64,000 nucleotides of DNA from Phytophthora quininea (Eukaryota; Oomycota; Peronosporomycetes; Peronosporales; Peronosporaceae), in the NCBI GenBank assembly GCA_011947345.1, contig JAAVTG010000567.1:1-64000 (forward strand). Direction: 5' to 3'. Shown here piece by piece: positions 1-10,517 of the stretch; the stretch's first letter is position 1; each line of letters begins with the position of its first letter. The notes beneath the pieces were generated by a model, which was given only the letters and a program-made list of their open reading frames with translations, ran no database searches and was not told the DNA's origin. The position numbers were made by a program, and so were the translations under genes.

Positions 1-408
1 AAGGAAGGTGAATCTCGCATACAAGGTCCGAATGAGTCGAGCTAGCTTTCGCCAGGGATTGAAGATGTCCAGGGCGCCAATGCATGGACTTTTGCAAGCT
101 GTGACACGATGGGGGCGACACGGATCCCTGTAATGCGAAGACTTTTGGAAGCTTGGCGCAGGGCGTGGGCGCGGTGTGAGTGCGTTGTGTGTGGGTTGTT
201 TGTGGAGTCGTTAGCCTGAAATCGCGCGTACCTCTATAAATTAATATCTTTGCTGTGCCTGTCACGCATCCTACAGAGTGCGTATGGGGCGCGTGAGGCG
301 ACGGTTGAAAGGCTGTGGTAGTGAGGGGAATTAGTGTATGGGTGTGATGCTGTGGCTGTTTGTGTGCAGCTGTGCGGCGGATTTTGTGGCGCGAGTGTAT
401 TTTGTGTT

Positions 409-489
409 GTCAGTGTGCCCGAGCGGTCTAAGGGGTAGACTCAAGTTCTACTGTGTTCGCACTCGTGGGTTCAAATCCCACCGCTGACA
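409..489 (+). tRNA. trnL-CAA: tRNA-Leu (anticodon CAA), copy 1
   Basis: The acceptor stem GTCAGTG pairs with CGCTGAC, leaving discriminator A at 489. The anticodon arm GTAGA/TCTAC closes the seven-base loop CTCAAGT, which reads anticodon CAA (codon UUG). A long class II variable arm, as expected for leucine, separates it from the T arm GTGGG-TTCAAAT-CCCAC. The D arm region contains the expected AGCGGTCTAAGG-type sequence. All stems look intact and no intron is seen. The second copy at 1807-1887 is identical. Confidence 0.95.
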
Positions 490-802
490 GTCAATTGTAT
501 AATTGTATGCGACCATCGCCCACGTGGAGGGGAACTTGTTGCTCGCGTCTGGCCTCTTTTCGCCGACATCTTTTGCCTTGGCACGACCTAGCAGGAGGCG
601 TTTATCCCCTCTGTAATCGCTTTGCCATTTTGCCCAGACAACAGTCTACGCCCGCGCTCCTCAGCCTCTGTCTGTGTGCTCTCGATGGCTTCGTTAGCGC
701 TTCGCGACTAGTTTCACAGAGCAAGATTTCCTGGCCTCCCGAGTTCCGTCTTGCTTTGCCCGCTTCTATAGCGACTCTCTGCGCGTTTCAGTCTGCCACC
801 AC

Positions 803-850
803 AGCACGACAGCACGACAGCACGACAGCACGACAGCACGACAGCACGAC
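803..850 (+). repeat. 8-bp minisatellite, 6 units
   Basis: Six perfect head-to-tail units of AGCACGAC run here and end in AGCATCAT. The matching block in the second large copy has seven units, so the array has changed length since the duplication. There are no spacers, so it is not a CRISPR array. Confidence 0.93.
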
Positions 851-1163
851 AGCATCATTTCAGCGGTGGCACGACAGGGCTCACGGTCGAACGCACATCA
901 AGCTCTGTGACTGATTGCAGCTCGGAGGGTCATCAAATTTTCAAAACACCTGATTAAGCGAGCTGCAACATCGCGTGATGTCTACGTGGATGGCGCATTC
1001 ACTTGATGGCGGGGCTGGTATGTGGTCGATGCACTCGAGCGACATGATCCAAACCGTGCCTCTGCAAGAGAACGGTTACACAAGGAGGCAGAATTTGCCA
1101 GACGCCATCTGTGCAGCAGAAGCCAAAGGACGCCGTGGAGTGTTTGCGTCGTAGCTATTTGGC

Positions 1164-1390
1164 CCCTGAAGTCCATCAGCGAGGCGCTCCGATTGAGCGC
1201 ATTTCTGGAAAGAAAATACTACGAGTTCGCGCTGGACAGCCAAGGGGCGCCGATGGAAGCGATTCGCAGCGTCAGTGCTCTTTCTGGCGAACCAGCCGAC
1301 CGATCGCGAGGCTCTTGATGGCGTTCCTGGCCACACGCTGCAATGTGCGGTGTGTTAATAGGGCGTTGAAGCCAGCCCGTTGCGCCACAA
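1164..1390 (+). other. Segment present only after copy A
   Basis: The two large copies are alike up to TTGGCC at 1164/2574, then differ. These 227 bases follow copy A and run directly into the start of copy B. They may be the rest of the repeat unit, lost or replaced in copy B where transposon sequence begins. A plus-strand frame stays open to 1318 and reads plausibly as protein (for example LERKYYEFALDSQG), but it resembles nothing I recognise. Confidence 0.5.
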
Positions 1391-1806
1391 AAGGAAGGTG
1401 AATCTCGCGCATACAAGGTCCGAATGAGTCGAGCTAGCTTTCGCCAGGGATTGAAGATGTCCAGGGCGCCAATGCATGGACTTTTGCAAGCTGTGACACG
1501 ATGGGGGCGACACGGATCCCTGTAATGCGAAGACTTTTGGAAGCTTGGCGCAGGGCGTGGGCGCGGTGTGAGTGCGTTGTGCGTGTGGGTTGTTTGTGGA
1601 GTCGTTAGCCTGAAATCGCGCGTACCTCTATAAATTAATATCTTTGCTGTGCCTGTCACGCATCCTACAGAGTGCGTATGGGGCGCGTGAGGTGACGGTT
1701 GAAAGGCTGTGGTAGTGTATGAGGGGAATTAGTGTATGGGTGTGATGCTGTGGCTGTTTGTGTGCAGCTGTGCGGCGGATTTTGTGGCGCGAGTGTATTT
1801 TGTGTT

Positions 1807-1887
1807 GTCAGTGTGCCCGAGCGGTCTAAGGGGTAGACTCAAGTTCTACTGTGTTCGCACTCGTGGGTTCAAATCCCACCGCTGACA
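1807..1887 (+). tRNA. trnL-CAA: tRNA-Leu (anticodon CAA), copy 2
   Basis: This is identical in sequence to the tRNA at 409-489: the same acceptor stem, CAA anticodon loop, long variable arm and T arm. Both copies have the same upstream AT-rich context, so both are probably transcribable, since RNA polymerase III promoters lie inside the tRNA. Confidence 0.95.
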
Positions 1888-2204
1888 GTCAATTGTATAA
1901 TTGTATGCGACCGCATCGCCCACGTGGAGGGGAACTTGTTGCTCGCGTCTGGCCTCTTTTCGCCGACATCTTTTGCCTTGGCACGACCTAGCAGGAGGCG
2001 TTTATCCCCTCTGTAATCGCTTTGCCATTTTGCCCAGACAACAGTCTACGCCCGCGCTCCTCAGCCTCTCTGTCTGTGTGCTCTCGATGGCTTCGTTAGC
2101 GCTTCGCGACTAGTTTCACAGAGCAAGATTTCCTGGCCTCCCGAGTTCCGTCTTGCTTTGCCCGCTTCTATAGCGACTCTCTGCGTTTCAGTCTGCCGTA
2201 CCAC

Positions 2205-2260
2205 AGCACGACAGCACGACAGCACGACAGCACGACAGCACGACAGCACGACAGCACGAC
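2205..2260 (+). repeat. 8-bp minisatellite, 7 units
   Basis: Seven perfect AGCACGAC units run here, one more than in the first large copy. A GTA insertion just before the array (2198-2200) also distinguishes the two copies. Confidence 0.93.
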
Positions 2261-2620
2261 AGCATCATTTCAGCGGTGGCACGACAGGGCTCACGGTCGA
2301 ACGCACATCAAGCTCTGTGACTGATTGCAGCTCGGAGGGTCATCAAATTTTCAAAACACCTGATTAAGCGAGCTGCAACATCGCGTGATGTCTACGTGGA
2401 TGGCGCATTCACTTGATGGCGGGGCTGGTATGTGGTCGATGCACTCGAGCGACATGATCCAAACCGTGCCTCTGCAAGAGAACGGTTACACAAGGAGGCA
2501 GAATTTGCCAGACGCCATCTGTGCAGCAGAAGCCAAAGGACGCCGTGGAGTGTTTGCGTCGCAGCTGTTTGGCCTGCAGCTTTGTTGGCCAGCGCAGGAT
2601 CTTACCACGAACATGCTTCT

Positions 2621-2938
2621 TTAGTTATTTACTAGGCGCAAAGAGGTGAATAATATCCTGGTGATCGTAATATGTCTTGAAGCCTTGAACTCGTAGAAGG
2701 AGATATTCCAGACGTTCACAAGCATGAACCAACGGGCGTGACTCCTTTCTATTACACCCCAATTGAGCGCTGATCCTGTGAATGTGCTGCCCATGCAGAT
2801 GAGCAGCTCGTGCGGTTGATCTTGTATAGGAGTATCAGGTCTCCATTTGCTGACCTGAGTGACTACTAGTCCCCATTCGGTGTCAGAAGCGTCCGTGAGA
2901 AGGCAAAGCTGGTTCAGGAGATCGAGATATGCCAACAT
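2621..2938 (-). pseudogene. Retrotransposon RNase H-like fragment
   Basis: The translation begins with a stretch containing LLTDASDTEWGLVVTQV. The T-D-A-S core matches the first catalytic aspartate motif of Ty3/gypsy RNase H, which splits the RNA strand of the RNA/DNA hybrid. Downstream pieces such as ELLICMGSTFTGSALNW and WGVIER fit the same domain. It ends at a stop at 2621. It belongs to the remnant immediately at higher coordinates. Confidence 0.65.
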
Positions 2939-3021
2939 TTTCTAGTGTGAAAGGAGAGCTTTAACTTCCTCAAAACTAGTCCGTTCTGCGGTCGAAAATT
3001 CAATTGTTATCCCGGCAGTAG

Positions 3022-3877
3022 CTACCTTACTGCGTCGACTTCCATGCAGCGCTGTGTCGAGCAGTTCTTGCAATGGTCGAACTGTTCTGGTGTAGTCCGC
3101 GAGTTCTTCCTCACCCAGTTAGTGGCACACACGAATTGTTGCAACTCTACAGCTGTTGTTGGCTCCGGTATGCGTTGGAGTGCTTCGATCCGAGCCGGGT
3201 CGTGGCCGATGCCACATTCACTAATAATCCGCCCACACCAGCGAACTTCGGTGAGAAATAATCTACACTTCCTCGGATTCAACTTAAATCCATACTCTTC
3301 CAGTTTTGTGAGAATAGCTTCGATGACATCAAGCAGTTCGGTCGCCGAGTCAGCAAAAGCTAGTAAATCATCTATCCACACCAGTAAACAGTCGTAAGTA
3401 GTCCTTCAACACTTCTTCAACAGTAGACTGAAAGGGCAAAGTTGCATCGGTACGGGCTTGAGGCACTCGGGTCGGAGTGAAAACTCCACGGTCCGTCATA
3501 TAGGAGAGTGTCTCTTGGGAGGCTTTGGCAAGTGACAGTTGCCGAAAGACGTTTAAGAAGTCAAAGGTTACATAGAAATTCTTGTTCTTGCATCTCTCCA
3601 ATCGAACTTGTAAGCTTGGCATTACACCTGCAATACCCTCGGTCATATCGTTCACGGACCGGTAATCGTTCGTTTGGCGGTATTCGTTGCTGTTCGGTTT
3701 CCGAACAGGTAGCGCTACACAAGTCCACCTGCTCTTCTTGTTTTCATACACCCAGCCCAGCTTCACAAGTTCTGCGTTGAACCTCGCCAGGAATTCAGAT
3801 TTTTCTGGGCTGTACTGCCTCACTTTACACCGGTACGGTCGGGCATTCGGCTTCAGCTGAAGCTCTAGTGGCGGCAC
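3022..3877 (-). pseudogene. Retrotransposon reverse transcriptase, frame-broken
   Basis: Two minus-strand frames overlap around 3368-3381 and together give a gypsy-type reverse transcriptase. The N-terminal part has PLELQLKPNARPYRCKVRQY, NDYRSVN and FYVTFDFLNVFRQLSL, the FDxxxxFxQ-like catalytic region. The next frame has WIDDLLAFA, the metal-binding [YW]xDD box, then the thumb region KLNPRKCRLF. The frame switch falls within the catalytic palm domain, so no active enzyme could be made from this copy as read. Confidence 0.82.
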
Positions 3878-4640
3878 TTAGCCAGGGGATCATCTCCGAG
3901 TACTAGACGCCACCCAGCAAAAGAACTGAGAATCCGTCGTAGGCGCACTGTACCAGCTCCATTAACTACCTCCCGAGTTGCAGCATCTGTAACCATTGCC
4001 TCTATGACCTTTGTGACATTATCATTTAAAGTCACTGCGCGCAATGGCATACCGCTCGGGTCTCCAAATTCATCGTCGTCGCTGTTATCTCTTGCTGCAA
4101 GTTGCTCTAACTCAAGATCTACATCTATGCCAAGTTCTACCAATAGGAGTCGCCCAACGATCAATTCATTGTCGTTCGGGTTAACTACGAGGCATCGCTT
4201 GAGATTTTGACAGTGAACAGGTCCAGCGGCGGTGTTCAAAGTCAGGCGAACGTCTGCTGCGTGCGTCGCAGTGAGAATTGTGCCGCCAACCGCTTCTAAT
4301 TTCACATACTCGTCCAGCTCAACTAATTGAACATCATTGTCAATCACTTGGAGCTTCCACAATCTCTTGCGAAATTATGTTATATTCCGATCCACTGTCG
4401 ACGCAATAAGGCATATCCAACGCTCCATTAATTGCCGCCATTGATCGGATCCCGCCTGCATCTCTAACCCGCTGTTCAACACGTCTGACGCGGTGCTTCT
4501 TGGATGCTTTGCTCATTGAAGTGCGCTTGGCTAAGATGGCCTCCTTCTGGGCTTCATCAACATCAGGACAGTCGCTAAGGAAGTGATCTTTACCGCAATT
4601 AAAACAGCCACCCCGAGGTTTTCTCCGCGCAACACCACTC
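3865..4640 (-). pseudogene. Retrotransposon zinc knuckle and aspartic protease region
   Basis: At about 4566-4605 a CFNCGKDHFLSDC zinc knuckle is encoded. Its spacing is C-x2-C-x3-H-x4-C, one residue shorter than the usual CCHC box. The same frame continues to MPYCVDSGSEYNIIS at about 4370-4415, an aspartic protease active site (D-S-G in place of the common D-T/S-G). It then stops, and the protease body continues in another frame from 4362 (LQVIDNDVQLVELDEY). Upstream basic gag-like sequence extends towards 5130 but I cannot assign its frame with certainty. Confidence 0.68.
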
Positions 4641-5239
4641 GGGGTTTCGGAAGGCGTCGTTCACTCGACTTGGCGCTTGGCATCTTGCCGTACCAGTCCT
4701 TTCGTTTTCCTGGCCCCGTTTTTGCTGGTCCTGACACGCGTTCCTTCTCATGTTTCCGCGTTGATTTGCTACCAGCATCCATGATCCGAGTGCTTGCAGC
4801 CAGAGATCTCGAGCTCATTTGCCACTGATGAAATACCCATAGCTTTTTTACGATCGTACTGATTGCTACCCGGAAACAACATTGACTTGGCATTGTGTGA
4901 TGATGCCAAGGCATCGCCCAGCGATTGTGGCAACAGATCGCAACAACAGAAGCTCTTCCAACCCTCGGCAGCTGAACCTGCAGGAGCAGACTGCGGCAGA
5001 TCCTCGAGAGCCGAGTGCTAGTATTGTTTAGCAGATCCTTGCTCGGATCTGGCTGCTTGATTTTACGCCAAGAATGTTCTCCCTGGATTACCTGCACGGC
5101 AAGTGGAGGCCGAGTAGTTCTAACTAGCTCACTCTTAAAACACCGCGTGGCGTTCAATACACGTTGAACGTTTAGGGATTTCCAGCTCCCAAGGACCGAC
5201 TTTCTTCTGAAACGGCTCAAAGTTAACTTTAGTAAAGTT

Positions 5240-5830
5240 CGAAATGCAGACACGAAGTGGATGTGGACGAACGGCAGCTCGGCGGTCAAGTAGGGTCGCC
5301 GCTGACGAGACCGGTGCCACAAGCACCGCAATGGCCACGGTCCCATTACTTCGGCGGCGATCCTGCCGCCGTTTGTGACGGATATTTCTCATGCCAGCCT
5401 GGTCAAATGGAATCGCCAACGCCGAGAGTTCGTCGACGCCATTACGGCACGATGTGCCATCACCGGTGAGGACGCCAGCAGGGCATTGGTATTGGTCAAG
5501 AACTCCATAGACTCTCGCCTACTAGAGATGCTGTGTAAGTTCGACTGGAGCACGACCGTCGAGGCAGTCTCGAGCAGCATATTGTTACCGAGATTGACAA
5601 AATCGTTAACAATATCAAGAATGGCGACATTGGCGACGTCGATTCGCTGTTCGAAGCCAAGTTGAGGATGAACTTCCGAGAGTCTGATGTCCAAGCTCGA
5701 GTGATGAATTACTTCAAACTCTGCGAGGAGATCATCTTCGAGCATGGACTGAAGGACACTATCGCTACCTCGATGGGTATAGCACACAAGTGCAAGATCT
5801 CAAGATAAAACTTGCAGCCAACAGCTTTGC
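5240..5830 (+). mobile_element. Gag-like fragment of a second retroelement
   Basis: On the plus strand, a basic leader (MQTRSGCGRTAARR) is followed after a frame change by SLVKWNRQRREFVDAITARC and, after another, by TEIDKIVNNIKNGDIGDVDS and RVMNYFKLCEEIIFEHGLKD. The pattern resembles the capsid-like gag polyproteins of oomycete retrotransposons; this is a judgement from sequence style, not a search. It lies head-to-head with the minus-strand remnant and has no pol region beside it, so it is a separate, truncated insertion. Confidence 0.55.
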
Positions 5831-6079
5831 GTGATGAAGTTAAAATGCATCAAAACTGATCGATCGATAAGACAAATACCAAGGACGATGATGCATTGTA
5901 CTGGCTTGTGAAAAAAGGTCCTAGAACAGGATAAGGCCTTCTGCTCAATGACGAACCACCTGTATTTCTGGATGCTGCACTGGTGGACCATCGTTAGCTT
6001 CTGTATGCTTGAGAGTTGGATGGAATTTTCCCGAAGTTCAAGACACATACGCTCGTTATAAAGCCGCAGGTGATCGAGA

Positions 6080-7150
6080 TGTAGGTCGTTTTGGTTGCAG
6101 GCTTACCTAATGAAACACCAGACTTTGCTGTGTTGCCTCCATTGTTTGATGACTTCGAGAATGATGTGTGGAGCGCTGTCAACGTGTGCTATCCGAGTGC
6201 TCCTGCAAAATTAAAAAGATTAGCTGTTGTATACTGGCGTCACTTTTATATCACTACGATCACTGATTTGAAAGCCTTGACAGAAATCATGTGCTATTTT
6301 CCTCACCTCTATTTCGTGACCCGAGCTTGCCGCAGTCTCTGAAGCAGAGGGTTTTATGTCGCCGCTGGCGTCCTGGCGATGCGATGTGTGCCAACGGAAT
6401 TCCTTCGCAACTTAGCGTCATCGTGAACATGGAAACAGTATCTACCAATTGCACGACAAGATCACGAGTTTAGACAGCAAGATGGAACTATTAGTGCCCT
6501 GTGTTGCGTAGAATACGATAGAGGCTCTCAGCAGTGAAGACATGGGCTCCTTACCTATTTCTCGCAGTTCCATCAATTCCTCCGTTGCTGAAGCTGTTGC
6601 TTCCGCGCTGAGGTAGCTGATATTACGCAAATGGTATGCACAATTCACTCAAACTCAGCTGCCATTGCACAAGCCGTTCAAAGTCGCGCATTTATTCCTG
6701 CTGCAGTGACCACAGAGCACAACAGCAACTGTTGCTTGAATTACACGAATTCCCTGAAAAAACTGCTCCAAGTGTCTGGAGAACTAACCGGAATAGCATC
6801 TGAGATCAACCAACACCGCTGCCTCCTACAAACTGGCACCAAAATAGTACAAACAGCGGGTTCATTTCCCGAAAGTGCTGCTACGAGTAGCGAGGGAACT
6901 CTGGTGGTTTGGTTGTCCGGCGAAAAACTGGCCACCACATCGATCGCTTTCGCCAATTGACCTGCCAAATACTAACGCACGCAAACACCTGTCAGACTTT
7001 CGCTTCGTTATGCTAAATATCGAGAGGATTTCCCGGCAGCAAGACACAGTTCCAATCCATCTCTAGACGAGGCGAGGCTAACGCTGAGAACTGCAATCGA
7101 TTTACTGCCGATTGGAGACCTGTTTCTTTTCGTCAGTCATTCTTCCCTAA
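6080..7150 (+). pseudogene. Broken ORF of a probable multicopy oomycete element
   Basis: Plus-strand fragments in successive frames seem to form one protein: GLPNETPDFAVLPPLFDDF near 6098, then PLFRDPSLPQSLKQRV and WRPGDAMCANGIPSQLSV near 6300-6420, then QHRCLLQTGTKIVQTAGSFP near 6825, then RKHLSDFRFVMLNIERISRQ near 6985-7035. I associate this kind of sequence with a hypothetical-protein family found in many copies in Phytophthora genomes, but I cannot name its transposase class. Stops and frame changes make it non-functional here. A BLAST of the fragments against an oomycete genome would show whether it is repetitive. Confidence 0.45.
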
Positions 7151-7737
7151 TTTTGGCAGCCGAGCATGACGATAATGCATTGTGCGGGCTAGAATTGGCT
7201 GCGTCCGTATCACGCAAGCAGAGGAGGCCGTCGTTCAGTTTAAGCCACGCTCGTGACACCCTGCGCCACCAAAAGCAACTACCACGCCTCCCTGTTCAGC
7301 TAAGGTACGCCACCACACATTATTGTGTACGAGATCCAGGTTTTTCGGCGCAATTGGTTTTCATATCGGCAATGGCTCTGGATTATATTCACACGCGTTT
7401 TCGAAATAGTTGGATCGCGCGTATAACAACTCCATCTCTTATCCATCTTCTGTCCAACTAATTCAGGAGAGTCAAGTGCACCTGTGGCGGAATCGTTGAG
7501 AATGCATACAATGTGGTTTGTATGGCTAGCGGGCATTTTGAGCGTGCGTACATTTTTTTCTGTGTGGAAACAGATATGTGTACTTGCATATTTTGAGCGT
7601 GAGGACACCTTGCCGGAGTAGCTCTTCTCGGACGTGAAGTTCCATGTGGGGCCGAGAGAAATTGCTGTTTTGGCAATGCAAAAATAGCCGCGAGCCTCCG
7701 CGCTCTGCAAGACGGACAACATCCTGCCCTGCACACG
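7151..7737 (+). other. No gene recognised; 5' flank of the CTFxPxIN gene
   Basis: Several short frames are open on both strands (for example 7153-7461 on the plus strand), but none has a recognisable motif or convincing protein-like composition. It most likely holds the end of transposon debris and the promoter and 5' leader of the gene starting at 7738. Confidence 0.4.
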
Positions 7738-10239
7738 ATGGAGGCTCCCAGTGCGCCTGGAATGGCGGTGTCGGGGCTCATGCAGCAGCTGAAGAGCGGC
7801 GAGATCTCCAAGATGCAACTGTTCCAGCAGCTCGCCAAGCTGCAGAGCGCGGCGGGAGCGGAAGCGCCCAGTTCATCCAGTACCCTCCAGTTTCAATCCC
7901 ACCGGCCAACCCAGTGCCGTCCTTGCTGGCAAACTTCGGACTTCAAGCTGCTCCTTGCATGGGAGGAGAAGCAGCGACTCGATCCGCTACACCAACTTTT
8001 CTTTTGGAGGACCCTCCTCTCGACCTTCGTCTGCAGGTTCAGGCCACGTCAACGCTCCTCAGCCGCCTCCAGCGCCTGTTCAATTTTCGTTCGGAGCCCC
8101 AGTAGCCCCCATGCCCTTTCCAGCTCAACTACCGGAGACTACCAATAGCCTCTTCATGGCACCCGGTGCACTTCAGCGCCACCGAAACCAAGCGCAACAA
8201 TTGTGGAAAACGACGCAGAGTTCCTCGCCACTGGAGTTTCACACGACAAGGCAAAGCGGTTCAGTGTGCAGGAGTGGATAGCGAACAAGTCGAGGGCCTC
8301 TGCATCGAGTCAAGTGGGCAACGCACTACGACATCACTATCAGCAGCAGTCCCAAGCACAGTCAGCAGAATTTGCGACGTCCAACCCAAGCAGATTTAAT
8401 GGACAAGGCGACAATCTGTACGATCCGTTTGGACTCGGTAGTTACGGTGATATGACGATGGAGCAAGCTCCTAACTCGGCCGATTTTGGAGGCGTACGAG
8501 GAAATATGCTGCGCGACACGTACAATACTACGCCGCACAACTACGGGTATGAACGTCAGCCTACCTCCGGGCAGTCGCGGTTTGCTGAAGCAGAATTCAA
8601 TGTATACCGAGATGACCGAGGGGAGCAGCAATATATCGATTTCGCTGAGCAGTTTGATGATGAACTCGACGACAGCCACAACTCAAGGTCAGGCAAAAAT
8701 GGTGGCAAAGGCGGGATGGTGAACAACACGGATGGTCAATTCCACGCTCGCGTTACTCGTTGGAAATCGCAAAAGGATGCGATTCGAGAGCAGATGAAGC
8801 AGCAGTTGTTGCAGTCAGAGCTTGATGAGTGCACGTTTACACCGAAGATCAATCCGAAGTCTACTAAAGTAGTCGCCAAGTTGCGTGGCCGACAGCCCAA
8901 TTCAGCAAATCAGGCCATTAACACCCCTCAAGCCGTCTCCGAGCGTTTGTATCAAGAAGCCGATAATTACAGGACTCGAGAAGAGCTTGCGACGAAATTG
9001 AAATCTGACGAAGAAGCAGCGATCGAACGGCAGTGTACTTTAAGCCGAAGATCAACCAGACTGAGAAAGTGAAGGCCAAGTACATGGAGGCCAAGTCAAC
9101 TTCATCGCCATCGCTGACAGCTGCGTCACGTGATGCTGCGGCGAAGGAACTGGCAGAGTGCACGTTTTATCCAAAAGTGAACGGGATCAAAGCAGAAATG
9201 GTGTCGGCACAACTTTACCTGCAACAAGATATTTATGAGCGACTGAGCAAGCCTTGCTGTGGGTCAGCAGAGGAAGAAAAATCGCCGACTCGAGGATGTA
9301 ATGGGAGAAGAAGGAGCCTGTCGTTGTTTGGTGATGACGAAGACAGAGAAGATCCTGACGTTAGCTCTCTTCATTCGACCCGTAGCCAAGATGACATTTC
9401 GGTGCGACCTGGCAGCAGAAGTCGACGACACGGGCATGGGCCACGGTCTGTAGGAGCAGAAGAAACGCAAGATGGCAAAGAGGAGCGTGCTCGCCAATTT
9501 AAAAACTTCCTCGAGCGACAGAAGTTCCATGAGCAGGCGCGTCACAAGCGGATTGAGCAGACCAAGCAGCAGTTAACACCTGGCTACAAGCCGAATATCA
9601 ACAAAAATCGCTCGCGATGATGGAGAATGGTCGCAAGGGCGACTTCCTGGAGCGGATTTCCTCGTATGCACTGCGGAAAGAGCACGACAATGTCAAGAAG
9701 AAGACCGTCAGATCCATGGTGAGCGATGTTTTGCTCCTGGTGTATTTACAGCTTTGAACTAACATGCTTGCTTGCCCTTTTAGGACCCGAATTGCACGTT
9801 CAAACCAGCGATCAACCAGGCCAGTGTGAAGCGTAAACCTCGCTCCATCACAGAGCTCAGTCGTGGGGACTTGCTGAGAAGGGAAACAACACAGCGACTC
9901 ATGAAGCTGAAAATGGAGCAAGAAGAGATGGCTGCGCTGACTTTCCGGCCGCAGTTGAACCGCATGTCGGAACGACACGAAGGTAAGCTCAAGATCCTTA
10001 CGAGCCCCGACACGTACTTGCAACGCATTCAGCAACAGAGTCAAGCCCACACCATTAAACAACGCAGAGCGATGCAGGAGAAGGAAATGGGCGAGTTTGC
10101 CGAGTGCACGTTCAAGCCGCGCACGATCGAAGCACCTGCGTACGTGCAGCGCATCGCTCGAAGTGTTTCGCTAACAAAAGCATTGCGAGCACAGCAGCAA
10201 GCAGCAGCCAAAATGAGAGAGAAGCCCGAGTGGAAGTAG
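7738..10239 (+). CDS. CTFxPxIN-repeat protein (frame-broken, one intron)
   Basis: Function unknown. After an N-terminal region with PGMAVSGLMQQLKSGEISK and a Gln/Pro-rich linker, the protein has at least five copies of a short motif: CTFTPKIN, TFKPKIN, CTFYPKVN, CTFKPAIN, LTFRPQLN, CTFKPR. They are separated by charged, helical, RQFKNFLERQKF-type segments. An intron lies at 9719-9783 (GTGAGC..TTTTAG). The frame is lost near 7866, 7997, 8175, 9047 and 9607. Restoring one base at each (for example 3 T to 4 T before AAG at 9047) continues the protein at once, so these look like sequence errors. The start is the first ATG of a frame ending in a convincing N-terminus. Similar motif proteins occur in flagellated protists, so a cytoskeletal or flagellar role is possible but unproven. 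Confidence 0.75.
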
Positions 10240-10517
10240 CCCATCTTTTAATATATACATCCTGCCCACAATACCACAGACAGCTAGAGCAAAGCGCAGC
10301 CAAGCAGAAGAAGAAAAACATAGCTTAAGGATTCGTCCGATCAAATCTCCCGACAGGATATCTATCTACTAACGTCCTTGTCCCTTTGTGATGTGGAGAG
10401 AGTACGAGCGACCTGCGTGACGAGCTGGGGCAAAAGAATTGAGAAAAATGCAAACCACCACGACTGATCGCGCGAGAGCGAGCAACACACCGACCGCGGC
10501 CGTATCGAGCTGCCAGT

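Larger units (their letters stand above)
1..1163 (+). repeat. Tandem ~1.4 kb repeat, copy A (left edge cut)
   Basis: This stretch is repeated almost exactly at 1391-2574. The offset between copies grows from 1390 at the start to 1398 at the tRNA and 1410 near the end, so the copies differ by several small insertions and deletions as well as a few substitutions. The unit holds a TATA-like AT-rich patch (about 233-248), a complete tRNA-Leu, an 8-bp minisatellite and a short stretch (about 975-1160) open in more than one frame with no recognisable product. The copy starts at base 1, so more copies may lie to the left. Confidence 0.93.
1391..2574 (+). repeat. Tandem ~1.4 kb repeat, copy B
   Basis: This is a near-identical direct repeat of 1-1163, starting at AAGGAAGGTG as copy A does. 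Differences include inserted dinucleotides near 1418 and 1580, an added TGTATG-type insertion near 1717, CG near 1912, TC near 2070 and one more 8-bp minisatellite unit. It ends where sequence related to the minus-strand retrotransposon remnant begins shortly after, so that insertion may have cut the repeat array. Confidence 0.93.
2630..5130 (-). mobile_element. Degraded Ty3/gypsy-like LTR retrotransposon remnant
   Basis: Reading on the minus strand from high to low coordinate, there is a gag zinc knuckle, an aspartic protease motif, reverse transcriptase and an RNase H-like piece. That is the gag-pr-rt-rh order of Ty3/gypsy elements. The reading frame is broken at least four times and no integrase is seen. 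I could not identify long terminal repeats. The element appears to be cut off on its low-coordinate side where the tandem tRNA repeat ends. It is a dead copy. Confidence 0.8.

Noticed and set aside
803..2260. Short direct repeats considered as a CRISPR array
   Set aside because: The 8-bp units are contiguous with no spacers, and the genome is eukaryotic.
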